Source: Flavobacterium soli DSM 19725
GTDB lineage: Bacteria > Bacteroidota > Bacteroidia > Flavobacteriales > Flavobacteriaceae
Reading direction: 5' to 3'
DNA: 64,000 nucleotides
Assembly: GCF_000422705.1 (NCBI RefSeq)
Contig: NZ_KE383908.1
Span: forward strand, 28,553-92,552
The position numbers and the translations under genes were made by a program. How positions within the stretch are numbered: position 1 is the first letter of the stretch; each line of letters starts with the position of its first letter. A model generated the notes under the pieces. The model did not search any database, was not told the origin of the DNA, and saw nothing but the letters and a program-made list of their open reading frames with translations. Shown piece after piece: positions 50,105 through 59,825 of this stretch.

Positions 50105-51994
50105 TTATTGTTTCAAGACCTTGATGGTTTGGGTAGCCGTTTCAGCAGTTACTTTCACCAAATAAGACCCACTTGCAAATCCTGAAAGATCTACCTGTGT
50201 TTGGTTTGTACCAACTGTTTTCACTAGCATGCTTTGTCCCAAAAGGTTGTATACTTCCACATTTGTGATAGTAGTGGCATGCGAAAGGTTCAAGATATCC
50301 TTAACCGGGTTTGGATAGGCTGTGAAACGTTGCAATTCATTGTCGCCTATGCTCAAATCATCTGAAGTTACTTCGATGATAGCTACACCTTCTGCTCCAT
50401 CACTGAAACCGCTATAATGCCCAAAGTTGATATAGTAAAGTGTTCCTATTTCGGATGCTGTGATAGTCAAGGTTTCCGTATCGTCTTCATATCCTGTATC
50501 AGCATTGTCATAACAAACAAAGCTACCACAAGAACCGGTATAGATTCCAAGTTTTCCATCCCATCCTTGTGAGGTGGCATTGATGGTAATATCGCCTCCA
50601 TTTCCTTCCACCGTATACCAGATACCGTCGTTCATGGTTTCGCAATCTTCAACAACGATCAAGCCATCGTTATTGGTAGCCGAAGTCGCATCTATGGTTT
50701 CATTGAATGGAAAAGAAGCTATTGCAGTAGCAGTATCACAAGCGTCGTTGTCTGGAACTGGTGGAGCTTCAACTGTTGTAAACGACCATTCTACACAGTC
50801 TAAAGCCTGTCCAGCTGCATTTCTTGGAATGGCAATCCAGTAGAAAGTAGTACTGAATCCTTCAATCTCAATAGGAGCTGATGTTTCCTCGAAGTTGTCG
50901 ATAAAGTCATCCTCTGTCAAGGGCAATTCTGTTCCTCCATAAAGGTCATAAGAATCTACTGGCCCACCTGTTGTGGAGGCTTCCCAACTGAATTCTACTT
51001 CTCCAACAGCTACATCTGTAGCACCGTCTAAAGGAAAAATAGCGGCTGGTGAACAGGCAGCGGGATCTGGTGGAATCGTGCTGATAACATTGATAGTAAA
51101 ATTCCCTTCTGGTGCATCATCAAAAGAGTCATAATATCCGACGTTGATATAATATACGGTTCCAATTTCTGAACTTGTTACGGTAAAGGTTTCGTCTCCT
51201 GAGACCATGTCATCCACAGTTCCCACACATTCCAATGTGCCACAGCTTCCTGAAAACACACCCAATGCGATGTCATAGTCTTCTCCCGTAGTCACGGTGA
51301 TTTCGATATTGTTACCGTCACCTGTAAAGGTGTACCAAAGACCATCATTCATTTCCCAATTCTCGCAGGCCATCACAAATCCGTCTGTTGAAGCTGCTGC
51401 TCCATCGGTTTGTTCGTTGGTATAAGGAAAAGTAGCGATTTCTGTTGCACCTTCACAATTGTCGTTTACAGGTGTTGGCAAACTCTGTACGTCGATCGTA
51501 AAGTTGCCTTCCGCATTATCTGTAGTCGGATGATAGTGTCCAACATTGATATAATAGGTGACACCAATTTCTGAAGATGGTATTGTAAAGGTTTCCGCTT
51601 GTCCTGAGTAGGTATCATCCATGGTCCCAACACATTCCAATTGATCACAGCTTCCGCTATAGATGCCTATTTCCACATCATAGCCTGCTTCTGGTGTTAC
51701 GGTAATGATTATGCTATTGCCATTCCCTTCAACTGTATACCAAAGTCCATCGTTCATAGAACCTTCGCAAGTCGTAGAAAGACCATCATTTGCTGCTTCT
51801 GAACCGTCTTCTTGAAAGAAACTGTAAGGAAAAGTAGTAATCGCGATGGCATTTGCACAATCGTCATTTGCAGTAGCGAAAGTAGCCACTGGTTTTTTTA
51901 AGGGCTTCGTAGGATCTATCCCAGAGGCAGTTGCAACATTCGCAGTTCCGAGGAGAAGAGCTCCCAACAACCACGTTAAGGTAATTTTTTTCAT
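50105..51994 (-). CDS. T9SS type A secreted protein with three PPC-like repeats
   Basis: The 629-residue protein has a signal peptide (MKKITLTWLLGALLLGTANVATA), three repeats of about 125 residues (about 45-170, 178-310, 415-545) and a type A sorting domain (about 555-629; FTAYPNPVKDILNLSH, YNLLGQSML, ASGSYLVKVTAETATQTIKVLKQ). Each repeat carries NDxCxxAxxIxxFPY, MNDGLWYTVEGNG, GIYSGSCGxLECVGxxDD and GTxYYINVGHY, the pattern of PPC-like secreted beta domains. An fn3-like part lies between repeats two and three. It is predicted secreted and surface-linked; no enzyme motif was seen. A CTTACACTGTAAG dyad lies in its upstream region at 52035-52047. Confidence 0.9.
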   Translation of the reverse strand: MKKITLTWLLGALLLGTANVATASGIDPTKPLKKPVATFATANDDCANAIAITTFPYSFFQEDGSEAANDGLSTTCEGSMNDGLWYTVEGNGNSIIITVTPEAGYDVEIGIYSGSCDQLECVGTMDDTYSGQAETFTIPSSEIGVTYYINVGHYHPTTDNAEGNFTIDVQSLPTPVNDNCEGATEIATFPYTNEQTDGAAASTDGFVMACENWEMNDGLWYTFTGDGNNIEITVTTGEDYDIALGVFSGSCGTLECVGTVDDMVSGDETFTVTSSEIGTVYYINVGYYDSFDDAPEGNFTINVISTIPPDPAACSPAAIFPLDGATDVAVGEVEFSWEASTTGGPVDSYDLYGGTELPLTEDDFIDNFEETSAPIEIEGFSTTFYWIAIPRNAAGQALDCVEWSFTTVEAPPVPDNDACDTATAIASFPFNETIDATSATNNDGLIVVEDCETMNDGIWYTVEGNGGDITINATSQGWDGKLGIYTGSCGSFVCYDNADTGYEDDTETLTITASEIGTLYYINFGHYSGFSDGAEGVAIIEVTSDDLSIGDNELQRFTAYPNPVKDILNLSHATTITNVEVYNLLGQSMLVKTVGTNQTQVDLSGFASGSYLVKVTAETATQTIKVLKQ

Positions 51995-52211
51995 TCTATA
52001 GTGATTAATAATTGTAAATGCGAACTTACAAAAACTTACACTGTAAGAATTTCCTTCGCTGTTAATTGATTGTTAAGATAGATGTTAAAAAAGATTAGAA
52101 CTGTTAAAATTTGCTTTTTTGAATATTGCGATTGAAAATTTACAACAGAAATTATGAAATTGGAAGTACTATAATGGAGATAGAAAACTGGAGCAGAATA
52201 TTTACACCAAT

Positions 52212-52245
52212 AAAAAAAACCAACCCTACAAATGTAAGATTGGTT
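52212..52245 (-). terminator. Terminator of the carboxylase operon
   Basis: AACCAA and TTGGTT form the stem base with CTTAC/GTAGG inside; on the minus strand a T8 run follows. Confidence 0.7.
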
Positions 52246-52286
52246 GATATTGATTTAAGTCAAACGAAATGACGACCTACAATTCC

Positions 52287-53828
52287 CTACAACGGAATGT
52301 TTCCATGTTTCCTTTTCGGTAATATGCTTTCCTTGTTTTCGAGCATACTGAATGCCTTGATAAGCTTTCTTCGGGTGTCTTGTGGGAGGATAACCTCATC
52401 AATAAAACCGCGTTCTGCAGCACGGTAAGGTGTTGCGAATTTCTCTGCATATTCCGCCTCCTTTTCTAATAATTTGGCTGCAGGATCTGCTGCTTCAGAA
52501 ATTTCTTTCTTGAAGATGATTTCACTCGCACCCTTGGCTCCCATAACCGCTATCTCTGCTGATGGCCATGCGAAGTTCATGTCGGCACCGATGTGTTTGG
52601 AATTCATCACGTCATAGGCTCCGCCATACGCTTTTCTGGTGATGACAGTTACTCTTGGAACAGTTGCCTCGCTCAAGGCATATAACAATTTGGCGCCATG
52701 CACGATGATTCCGTTCCACTCCTGATCGGTACCTGGCAAGAAGCCCGGAACATCCACCAATACCAAAAGCGGAATATTGAAGCAGTCACAGAAGCGGGTA
52801 AAACGAGCTGCCTTAATCGAACTGTTTACATCCAAAACTCCTGCCAGGAACATAGGCTGATTGGCCACGATTCCGATGCTTCTGCCTCCTAGTCGTGCAA
52901 AGCCTACCAGAATATTCTCTGCAAAATTCTTGTGGATTTCATAAAATGAATCCTCATCGATGATGCCCTTGATCACATCGTGCATATCATAAGGCTTGTT
53001 GGCATTCTCAGGGATGATGCCCGAAAGCTGTTCCCTGATTTCATCTCCCAATTCAAAAGGAATCTTTGGAGCGGTTTCTTTATTGTTTTGAGGCAAATAG
53101 CTCAATAGTTTCTTCAGATCTTCAAGACATTCCACATCATTGGCAGAAGTCACATGTGCCACCCCCGACTTGGATGAATGGGTACTCGCTCCTCCCAATT
53201 CCTCAGAAGTTACGGTTTCATTGGTCACGGTCTTTACAACATTTGGTCCCGTTACAAACATATAGCTGCTGTTCTCGACCATCATTGTAAAATCGGTCAT
53301 GGCAGGAGAATAGACAGCTCCACCAGCACAAGGTCCCATAATGGCTGATAATTGAGGGATCACGCCCGAAGCTTGCACATTTCTAAAAAAGATATCGGCA
53401 TAACCACCAAGGGAACGTACTCCTTCCTGGATCCTGGCTCCACCTGAATCATTGAGTCCAATCATGGGTGTGCCCGATTTTACTGCCATGTCCATTACTT
53501 TGCAGATCTTCTCTGCATGGGTTTCTGACAAGGCTCCGCCAAAAACCGTAAAATCTTGTGCAAAGATATAGACCATTCTTCCATTAATAGTACCATATCC
53601 TGTAATCACACCGTCACCATAGTAAACTTCCTTTTCCATCCCGAAATCAGTCGTTCGATGGGTTACCAACATACCGATTTCTTCAAAGGAACCTTCATCT
53701 AAAAGATATTCGACGCGTTCACGTGCCGTTAGTTTTTTCTTCTCGTGCTGTTTTGCTATTCGCTTTTCGCCTCCACCCAGTCGGGCGAGGGCCATTTTAT
53801 CTTCTAATACTTTTATTTTATCTTTCAT
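52287..53828 (-). CDS. pccB: Acyl-CoA carboxylase, carboxyltransferase subunit (PccB type)
   Basis: The 513-residue protein covers the full two-half crotonase-type carboxyltransferase: RERVEYLLDEGSFEEIGM, IFAQDFTVFGGALSETHAEKICKVMDMAVK, GLNDSGGARIQEGVRSLGGYADIFFRN and GPCAGGAVYSPAMTDFTMM in the N-half, and DVPGFLPGTDQEWNGIIVHGAKLLYA and PRVTVITRKAYGGAYDVMNSK in the C-half. It moves the carboxyl group from carboxybiotin to propionyl-CoA or a related acyl-CoA. It is the last gene of a three-gene operon with 2-bp gaps. Acetyl-CoA cannot be excluded as substrate from sequence alone. Confidence 0.93.
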   Translation of the reverse strand: MKDKIKVLEDKMALARLGGGEKRIAKQHEKKKLTARERVEYLLDEGSFEEIGMLVTHRTTDFGMEKEVYYGDGVITGYGTINGRMVYIFAQDFTVFGGALSETHAEKICKVMDMAVKSGTPMIGLNDSGGARIQEGVRSLGGYADIFFRNVQASGVIPQLSAIMGPCAGGAVYSPAMTDFTMMVENSSYMFVTGPNVVKTVTNETVTSEELGGASTHSSKSGVAHVTSANDVECLEDLKKLLSYLPQNNKETAPKIPFELGDEIREQLSGIIPENANKPYDMHDVIKGIIDEDSFYEIHKNFAENILVGFARLGGRSIGIVANQPMFLAGVLDVNSSIKAARFTRFCDCFNIPLLVLVDVPGFLPGTDQEWNGIIVHGAKLLYALSEATVPRVTVITRKAYGGAYDVMNSKHIGADMNFAWPSAEIAVMGAKGASEIIFKKEISEAADPAAKLLEKEAEYAEKFATPYRAAERGFIDEVILPQDTRRKLIKAFSMLENKESILPKRKHGNIPL

Positions 53829-53830
53829 AA

Positions 53831-55273
53831 TTATTGTATTGGCAAACGAAGGATGTTTTGGTCTTTTAAATATTGCTTCAAGGCTATCATTGCTGCTACT
53901 TCGGCTTCCTTGTCCTGTTGTGCTTTCAGGTGTTCTGCATCATAGTAGTTCTTGACAAAATGGGTATCGAAATTTCCTGAACGAAAAGCTTCATGCTCCA
54001 TCACAAACTTTCCAAATGGCAGGGTCGTACTCACGCCTTGCACTTGATAGCTTTCAATTGCCTTAATCATCAATTGAATGGATTCTTCTCTTGTTTTTCC
54101 GTAGGTTATCAATTTGGCCAGCATCGGGTCATAATAAATCGGGACATCCATGCCTTGTTCGAAGCCATTATCTACCCGGATGCCTTCGCCTACAGGTAAC
54201 TGATATACTTCCAGATTACCTACACTTGGAAGGAAATCATTCAGCGGATCTTCGGCATACACACGCAATTCCATTGCATGTCCTTTTATGTGCAAATCTT
54301 CTTGTTTTAGCGTAAGCGCTTCGCCTCTTGCCACTCGAATTTGCATTTCGACCAAATCCAAACCTGTAATCATTTCCGTTACCGGATGTTCTACTTGAAG
54401 GCGGGTATTCATTTCAAGAAAGTAGAAATTTAGATTTTCATCTAATAAGAACTCTACTGTTCCAGCTCCAAGATAATCACACGCTTTTGCCACTTTTACC
54501 GCAGCCTCTCCCATTTGTTTCCTTAATTCTGGAGTTAAAACAGAGGATGGTGCTTCTTCTACGACTTTTTGATGACGACGCTGAATACTGCATTCCCTTT
54601 CGAATAAATACAGGATGTTTCCATGGCTATCGGCCATCACTTGGATTTCGATATGCCGTGGTGAGGCCACATATTTCTCTATAAACACCGATCCATCTCC
54701 AAAGGCAGAAGTTGCCTCACTGATGGCACGGGTCATTTGTGCTTCTAAATCTTCTTCTTTTTCTACAACACGCATTCCCTTTCCTCCACCTCCTGCTGAT
54801 GCCTTGATAAGGATTGGGAAGCCAATTTCTTTTGCAATCTGTTTGGCTTTTGCAATATCAGTGATGGCTTGGTCTATACCAGGAACCATCGGAATATTGT
54901 AGGCTTTAACAGCTTCCTTTGCAGCAAGTTTGCTACCCATCATGTGGATGGCTTTCGATTCTGGTCCAATAAACGTGATGCCATTGGCTATAGCTTCTTC
55001 TGCGAAAGCGGCATTCTCACTCAGGAAACCATAACCGGGATGGATGGCATCTACTCCTAATTCTTTGGCAACAGCCACAATTTTACTACCCAGAAGATAA
55101 GACTGATTGGAAGGTGACTCCCCTATCCATACGGCTTCATCTGCAAATTTAACGTGTGGTGCATTTCGATCGGCTGTAGAATATACCGCTACGGTCTTGA
55201 TGCCCATCCTTTGGGCGGTTTTCATTACCCTTATGGCAATCTCACCTCTATTGGCTACTAATATCTTCTTCAT
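53831..55273 (-). CDS. Biotin carboxylase subunit
   Basis: The 480-residue protein is a biotin carboxylase of the AccC/PccA type: KKILVANRGEIAIRVMKTA at the start, GYGFLSENA, ATP-grasp motifs including KASAGGGGKGMRV, the HIEIQV-ADSHGN segment, RECSIQRRHQKVVEEAPS, FLEMNTRLQVEHPVTE, and a C-terminal biotin-carboxylase domain. It uses ATP and bicarbonate to carboxylate the biotin of the carrier protein encoded just upstream. The spacings to both neighbours are 2 bp. The C-terminal 40 residues (AEHLKAQQDKEAEVAAM) extend beyond the usual E. coli AccC and may help hold the partner subunits. Confidence 0.94.
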   Translation of the reverse strand: MKKILVANRGEIAIRVMKTAQRMGIKTVAVYSTADRNAPHVKFADEAVWIGESPSNQSYLLGSKIVAVAKELGVDAIHPGYGFLSENAAFAEEAIANGITFIGPESKAIHMMGSKLAAKEAVKAYNIPMVPGIDQAITDIAKAKQIAKEIGFPILIKASAGGGGKGMRVVEKEEDLEAQMTRAISEATSAFGDGSVFIEKYVASPRHIEIQVMADSHGNILYLFERECSIQRRHQKVVEEAPSSVLTPELRKQMGEAAVKVAKACDYLGAGTVEFLLDENLNFYFLEMNTRLQVEHPVTEMITGLDLVEMQIRVARGEALTLKQEDLHIKGHAMELRVYAEDPLNDFLPSVGNLEVYQLPVGEGIRVDNGFEQGMDVPIYYDPMLAKLITYGKTREESIQLMIKAIESYQVQGVSTTLPFGKFVMEHEAFRSGNFDTHFVKNYYDAEHLKAQQDKEAEVAAMIALKQYLKDQNILRLPIQ

Positions 55274-55275
55274 AA

Positions 55276-55764
55276 TTATTCGAATTCAATTAACAATTGT
55301 CCTTTCTCTACGGCATCTCCCTTGCTGGCCGAGATGGACTTGATGATACCCGAACGTGGCGACAGGAAACTGTTTTCCATTTTCATGGCTTCCAAAATTA
55401 GGAGGCAGTCATTGACTTGTACTTCTTGTCCAACGGTGACACTCATCTCCAAGATTAGTCCTGGCATGGGAGCCTTGATGGAATTGATTTGTTTTGAAGC
55501 TCCCACCTCGAAGCCCATATCCTTGATTAACTGGTCTAGCGGATTGGTAATGACTACATCATAGCTGTTACCATTCACTTTAACGGTATAAGTCTTTGCA
55601 AGAAAATTGGAGTCAACAATTTCGGCTACATAGGGAAAATTGTCCTTGAGTACATGAAACTCTGAAGTTGTGCTGGTTGCAACCGCATCGAATGTGGTGA
55701 GATCTGCTGCACCACGCTCGTAAACAGTGGTGCCATTGACGGTAAGTTTGTATGTGCTATCCAT
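55276..55764 (-). CDS. Biotin carboxyl carrier subunit
   Basis: The 162-residue protein ends in a biotinyl domain (about 92-162) with SIKAPMPGLILEMSV, the EAMKMENSF motif (Lys128 is biotinylated) and GDAVEKGQLL. The N-terminal 90 residues are a separate beta-rich part with TVNGNSYDVVITNP that is usual for the short carriers of Bacteroidota propionyl-CoA carboxylases. It is the first gene of the operon and carries carboxyl groups from the biotin carboxylase to the transferase. Confidence 0.93.
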   Translation of the reverse strand: MDSTYKLTVNGTTVYERGAADLTTFDAVATSTTSEFHVLKDNFPYVAEIVDSNFLAKTYTVKVNGNSYDVVITNPLDQLIKDMGFEVGASKQINSIKAPMPGLILEMSVTVGQEVQVNDCLLILEAMKMENSFLSPRSGIIKSISASKGDAVEKGQLLIEFE

Positions 55765-55880
55765 ATCGTAATTTTGATGACCGTAAAAGTAAGGAAAAGA
55801 AAACGTTTGCGAAAGAAGAGCGTTTAGAGTTTTACTGAAAACTGAGACTGATCGCTCAAAACCAATCTCTCAAAATTTCC

Positions 55881-55888
55881 TACTTTTG
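55881..55888 (+). promoter_or_regulatory. -7 promoter element of the DUF2490 gene
   Basis: TACTTTTG matches TAnnTTTG exactly and lies 33 bp before ATG 55922. Confidence 0.5.
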
Positions 55889-55921
55889 CAGTAACAAAAC
55901 AAATCAATTCCCTGAACTTTT

Positions 55922-56716
55922 ATGAAAACTCCATCTACACTACTTGTGCTATTTGTCTTCTTGTTATGCGGTACAGCTCATATATCAGCTCAAAACAGGA
56001 CTAAAGAATACAACAACATTGGCTGGTTTGCCTATACTGGAACATTTAGACTGAATGATAAACTAGGAGTCCATACAGAATACCAGTGGCGTCGAGATGA
56101 CTATATAGAGCATTGGCAACAGGGATTATTGCGATTAGGTTTGAATTATAACTTCTTACCAGAAGTGCAAGTGAGGGTGGGTTATGCCTGGGCCGAAACC
56201 TATCCGTATGGCGAAACACCACTGAACGGCATGGGCAAGGACTTTACAGAACACCGAATTTATGAGATGCTGACGCTGCAGGACAGGATTGGGAGGGTGA
56301 ACCTATCGCATCGCTTTATGCTGGAGCAAAGGTGGGTAGGCCGTTATAGTGATGCGGCACTCGAAAAGGAAGACGAGTTTCCATTCTTAAACCGTGCCCG
56401 ATATATGCTACGATTACAAATTCCATTGAAAGGCACGACAGTACAGGACAAGACACCCTATGTCGTACTCTATGATGAGGTGTTTATAGGCTTCGGGAAG
56501 AATGTTGGAGAAAATATATTCGATCAGAACCGTCTTGGTGTATTGTTTGGCTATCGCTTTAACAAGCACTTTCAAATGGAAGGTGGCTATTTGAATCAGG
56601 TTGTACAACTGGGAAGAGAAATTGACAATAAGAATGCATTCCAGTATAACAATGGTTTTATTGTGAGTACTATTGTTAATCTGGATCTAAGGAAATCGAA
56701 TAACGAAAACAACTAA
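55922..56716 (+). CDS. DUF2490 outer-membrane protein
   Basis: The 264-residue protein has a signal peptide (ending HISAQ) and a barrel-like mature part with the DUF2490 pattern: NNIGWFAYTGTFRLNDKLGVHTEYQ, WQQGLLRLGLNYN, VRVGYAWAETYPYG, EHRIYEMLTLQDRIGRVNLSHRFMLEQRW and a late GYRFNKHFQMEGGYLNQV. Members are predicted outer-membrane proteins of unknown role. The gene is alone and is divergent from the carboxylase operon. Confidence 0.9.
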   Translation: MKTPSTLLVLFVFLLCGTAHISAQNRTKEYNNIGWFAYTGTFRLNDKLGVHTEYQWRRDDYIEHWQQGLLRLGLNYNFLPEVQVRVGYAWAETYPYGETPLNGMGKDFTEHRIYEMLTLQDRIGRVNLSHRFMLEQRWVGRYSDAALEKEDEFPFLNRARYMLRLQIPLKGTTVQDKTPYVVLYDEVFIGFGKNVGENIFDQNRLGVLFGYRFNKHFQMEGGYLNQVVQLGREIDNKNAFQYNNGFIVSTIVNLDLRKSNNENN

Positions 56717-56813
56717 TAGCAAACACTACCCTCAAAACCTTTTAAACATATCAGCTCCTAAACCTTCAATCTAAGCAATAAAAAAGCCACCCTAAGGCAG
56801 CTCTAATAAAGTG

Positions 56814-57047
56814 TTATACCGCACTTCCAGGACTCGTAGGAGCTTCGCCTCCTGCTGGGTCTACATCTCCCCAGTCACGTCGCTCATCTAGTTCTTTTTC
56901 GTCTAGATCATCTTCGTCATGCTCTATATCATCCCTTCTATCGTCTCTCGGACGAGTGTTGCTAGACTGATAAATAGTTTGTTCTTGGTGATCACGAGGG
57001 GTTTTGCCATCAGTTAACTCTTCGTTTGGGTTGTGGTTTGTGTTCAT
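56814..57047 (-). CDS. Small acidic, disordered protein
   Basis: ATG 57047 gives 77 residues rich in Asp, Glu, Arg and Asn (RDDRRDDIEHDEDDLDEKEL) with no hydrophobic core, so it is probably disordered. The upstream in-frame start at 57110 would add about 20 residues without a good context. Similar short acidic proteins occur in Flavobacterium without known function. No operon partner was seen. Confidence 0.6.
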   Translation of the reverse strand: MNTNHNPNEELTDGKTPRDHQEQTIYQSSNTRPRDDRRDDIEHDEDDLDEKELDERRDWGDVDPAGGEAPTSPGSAV

Positions 57048-57400
57048 AGCTATTTTATTTAATGGAGTACTAATCCTGGTTAATACTATAAAATTAGTAC
57101 TACTGAACAAGCTATGATTATAAGATTTTAATTAAAAGTTGTGGGATTTGAGTAGCAAGTTTATTGTTTTCTTAGAAGAATTAATTGCAAGCAATTATTT
57201 GTAGGCTAAAAAAAATATTACCCATAATATACAAACAATTCTAATAAGTTAACTTTTGTTTATCTAAAAAATATCTAAAATACTACAAAACACTAGTAAA
57301 CAAAATAATAAAATTAATTTATTCACATTTTAACAATATTAAAAAATTAAACAATTGCTAAAAAAGTCTTATCTTTAATTCCCCAAATAAGCCTAATGCT

Positions 57401-57862
57401 ATGAAAAACCTGAACCAGAACTTTAGATTGGTCTTGACGGATGATGACACCGAAGACTGTGAAATGTTCAACGAAGCCCTGAAAATGGTGGATACCAACG
57501 TTACATTGGAAGTATTGCATAACGGACAAGAATTGTTGGATCATCTCCATGAAAATTGTTCGGAATTGCCAAATCTTGTATTCTTGGATCTCAACATGCC
57601 AATCATGGATGGTATAGAAACTGTTGAAGCAATCCGTAATGATGACAAGCTCAAGCACATCTCAGTAGTAATCTTCTCGACTTCTAGTCGGGAGGAGGAT
57701 ATTGAACAGACGTATTGTAAAGGTGCTAATGGTTTTATATGCAAGCCATCCAATTTTACTAAGTTACAGGAAATCATCAAGAAGGCTCTTGAAATCAACT
57801 GGAACCGCCAAAGGACTGGGAACGGCCAACTTACTCGGGAACAATATTACCTGACTTTTTAA
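57401..57862 (+). CDS. Stand-alone response regulator (Rcp1-like receiver)
   Basis: The 153-residue protein is a single receiver domain: the acidic pair in LVLTDDDTEDCEMF, phosphoacceptor Asp63 in FLDLNMPIMDG, IFSTSS (Thr/Ser) and the CKP lysine in GFICKPSN. There is no output domain, so it works by protein contact, as in phosphorelays or phytochrome-type systems. No cognate kinase lies directly next to it, although the operon at 59.1-61.8 kb carries one. Confidence 0.92.
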   Translation: MKNLNQNFRLVLTDDDTEDCEMFNEALKMVDTNVTLEVLHNGQELLDHLHENCSELPNLVFLDLNMPIMDGIETVEAIRNDDKLKHISVVIFSTSSREEDIEQTYCKGANGFICKPSNFTKLQEIIKKALEINWNRQRTGNGQLTREQYYLTF

Positions 57863-57873
57863 ACTCAAAAAAA

Positions 57874-57919
57874 GGTTGTATTGGTATAACAGCTAATAAA
57901 AAGCTATACCAACACAACC
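57874..57919. terminator. Long hairpin between convergent genes
   Basis: GGTTGTATTGGTATA (57874-57888) and TATACCAACACAACC (57905-57919) pair over 15 bp with one G-U type mismatch. An A7 run precedes the left arm, so it works best as terminator for the minus-strand gene at 57949; T6 follows farther right on the plus strand. Confidence 0.8.
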
Positions 57920-57948
57920 CTTGAATTGCTTGATTTTTTAGATACTAC

Positions 57949-58431
57949 TTACTCCTCTGTCAAAACGGCTAGCTCGGCACGCTCCTCTTCTTCCACTTCT
58001 CCACTAAAATAAGGAAACACATCAACTATGGGCGATTCTGAAATAGCAGTTATAGTATAGTCACCCATCGTGCCTTTCATCACCGTCACTGTGTTATCAA
58101 ATGCTTCCTTTACATCATTCGCCTGAACCAGCAAGTTCATACCTGTCTTTCGTTCCTTACCACTTTCTTCATCAAAGGCTACAAGGGCAATTCGGGTTTT
58201 AAACCAGCGATCGGCATTTTCAAAGGGGTGTATCTCGGCAAAATTACCAAACTTGATGCCTGTGATTTTAAATTCTTCGCTCACATAGGCCGCCATCTCC
58301 TCGTTGATCCTTCGCTCTGCTTCCGTATAGGAAATTGCATCTACCAGATAAGGCTCGGTTGTAACCTTTTGTATGCCATTCTCGTCTATTTTTCGGTAAC
58401 GTACTTTGCATTCATACCAAATTGCACTCAT
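57949..58431 (-). CDS. DUF4494 protein
   Basis: The 160-residue protein matches the DUF4494 pattern of Bacteroidota: IWYECKVRYRKIDENGIQKVTTEPYLVDAISYTEAERRI, the EFKITGIKFGNFAEI segment, DRWFKTRIALVAFDEESGKERK and NDVKEAFDNTV, then an acidic tail. No signal peptide. It is cytoplasmic and of unknown role. It has its own good -7 element. Confidence 0.92.
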   Translation of the reverse strand: MSAIWYECKVRYRKIDENGIQKVTTEPYLVDAISYTEAERRINEEMAAYVSEEFKITGIKFGNFAEIHPFENADRWFKTRIALVAFDEESGKERKTGMNLLVQANDVKEAFDNTVTVMKGTMGDYTITAISESPIVDVFPYFSGEVEEEERAELAVLTEE

Positions 58432-58453
58432 ATCTTGTTTTTTTAATGGAGGG

Positions 58454-58461
58454 CAAAGATA
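58454..58461 (-). promoter_or_regulatory. -7 promoter element of the DUF4494 gene
   Basis: On the minus strand TATCTTTG (plus CAAAGATA) lies 22 bp before the ATG at 58431 and fits TAnnTTTG exactly. Confidence 0.6.
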
Positions 58462-59150
58462 GATTTTAATACCGCTAAAAAGAGCGAACTCATGAATAGA
58501 TATTCACAATTTGGCTATTGTTGATAGGAGTTTATTGATGGTTGGTAGTTATTTTATAAGCTGTCGGGAATTGTTCATAATGACTATTGTTGCTGCGAAT
58601 TTAGATTCTAAATCTTTCTATTTCTTTAATATTCAAATTATAAACGGTAGAATTCTTGTATGATGACGGAGTAGTATTTTTTGTAGAAGATTCTATTATA
58701 TTAGGAGTCAAAGGTAATTGGATGTTACTTACATTTTTTTTTACAATAAAAGCAAAATTCCTACTTCTTCCTATTGAAGTTGTCTGGAATTATTACATAT
58801 ATTTTATTAATTACCAATACATTAAATTTTCATTAAATTAAAAAACACGTATTTATACGGTTGTTTTTATTGAAGCGCTTTCCTAGATTTGATACGATAA
58901 TAATACGCTCTAAACTTTATGTTGCTCCTTAGCATAGAATAATTTTCATGCGTTCCGCAAATTGCTTTCATTTAGTGTTTCTTACGCAATCATCAACTTA
59001 AATTTTATCAGTATGGCTAAACAGTAACCATTTACAAAAGGAGTGTTTTGTCATCTATAACTCAAAATGAACTTGTCTTAGAATACTGATATTGAAATTC
59101 TAGTAACAATGAAAAAAAAAGAAAAAAAATACCACCTTCAAACATGACAA
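58462..59150. other. AT-rich non-coding stretch
   Basis: Nearly 690 bp without a supported gene. The base composition is very AT-rich. The only longer frame (58656-58841) has no ribosome-binding site and poor composition. I saw no repeats shared with the rest of the window. Confidence 0.5.
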
Positions 59151-59825
59151 CTATATTCTTGGCAAAATATCGATACTAATTATATCATGCTGTATTGCAA
59201 ATACTACAAGTCCCGCAATATTTTTTGCACCTGTCTTGATGAATAGGTTATTTTTGTGGCCTTCTACCGTTCTGCCAGTTATATGAAGTATTTCGCCTAT
59301 TTCATTGGCTGTTTTCTGCATACTTATAAGTTTCAATATCTCAATTTCCCTTTCGGATAGGTCGTCATCGTTATTCAAAATGTATTTGGAGGGCTTTGCT
59401 GCTGGTTTTTCTTTCATGCAGGCTATCTGATCTTCCATGAAATAGACAGAGTTGATATAGACAGATTGTATTATGTGTTTCAACAAAACAGGAGAAATTC
59501 CTTTGGGTACAAAGGCTGAGGCGCCAGTCTTGAACATGAAATTTAAAAAACTGTGCTTGTAATGTGAGGATATGACGATAATTTTTATTGTTGGAAAATG
59601 AATCTTGATATGCTGAGTTGCCTCTATACCATCCATCCCTGTCATTTTTAAATCAAGCAGGACAATGTCAGGAAGTTGCTTATCCTTATTAAGTTTCACA
59701 ATCAGTTCGCCACCGTCCGAAGCGGTAAATAATACTTCATACCCTTTGCTGTCATTTAAAAAATTTTTTAGTAGTCCAGCGATGAGATTATCATCGTCTG
59801 CTATGGCTATGGCAATATTTTTCAT
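59151..59825 (-). CDS. NarL/FixJ-type response regulator
   Basis: The 224-residue protein has a receiver (IAIADDDNLIAGLL; phosphoacceptor Asp58 in IVLLDLKMTGMDG; IVISSH; FVPKG lysine) and a standard LuxR HTH (DDDLSEREIEILKLISMQKTANEIGEILHITGRTVEGHKNNLFIKTGAKNIAGLV). It is the last gene of an operon and overlaps the histidine kinase gene by four bases. Targets are unknown; the ATTGGTATAACCAAT dyad at 62124 is one candidate. Confidence 0.95.
   Translation of the reverse strand: MKNIAIAIADDDNLIAGLLKNFLNDSKGYEVLFTASDGGELIVKLNKDKQLPDIVLLDLKMTGMDGIEATQHIKIHFPTIKIIVISSHYKHSFLNFMFKTGASAFVPKGISPVLLKHIIQSVYINSVYFMEDQIACMKEKPAAKPSKYILNNDDDLSEREIEILKLISMQKTANEIGEILHITGRTVEGHKNNLFIKTGAKNIAGLVVFAIQHDIISIDILPRI

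Noticed and set aside
58656..58841. 61-codon frame in the 58.4-59.1 kb gap
   Set aside because: No ribosome-binding site, no conserved pattern and a very AT-rich composition.
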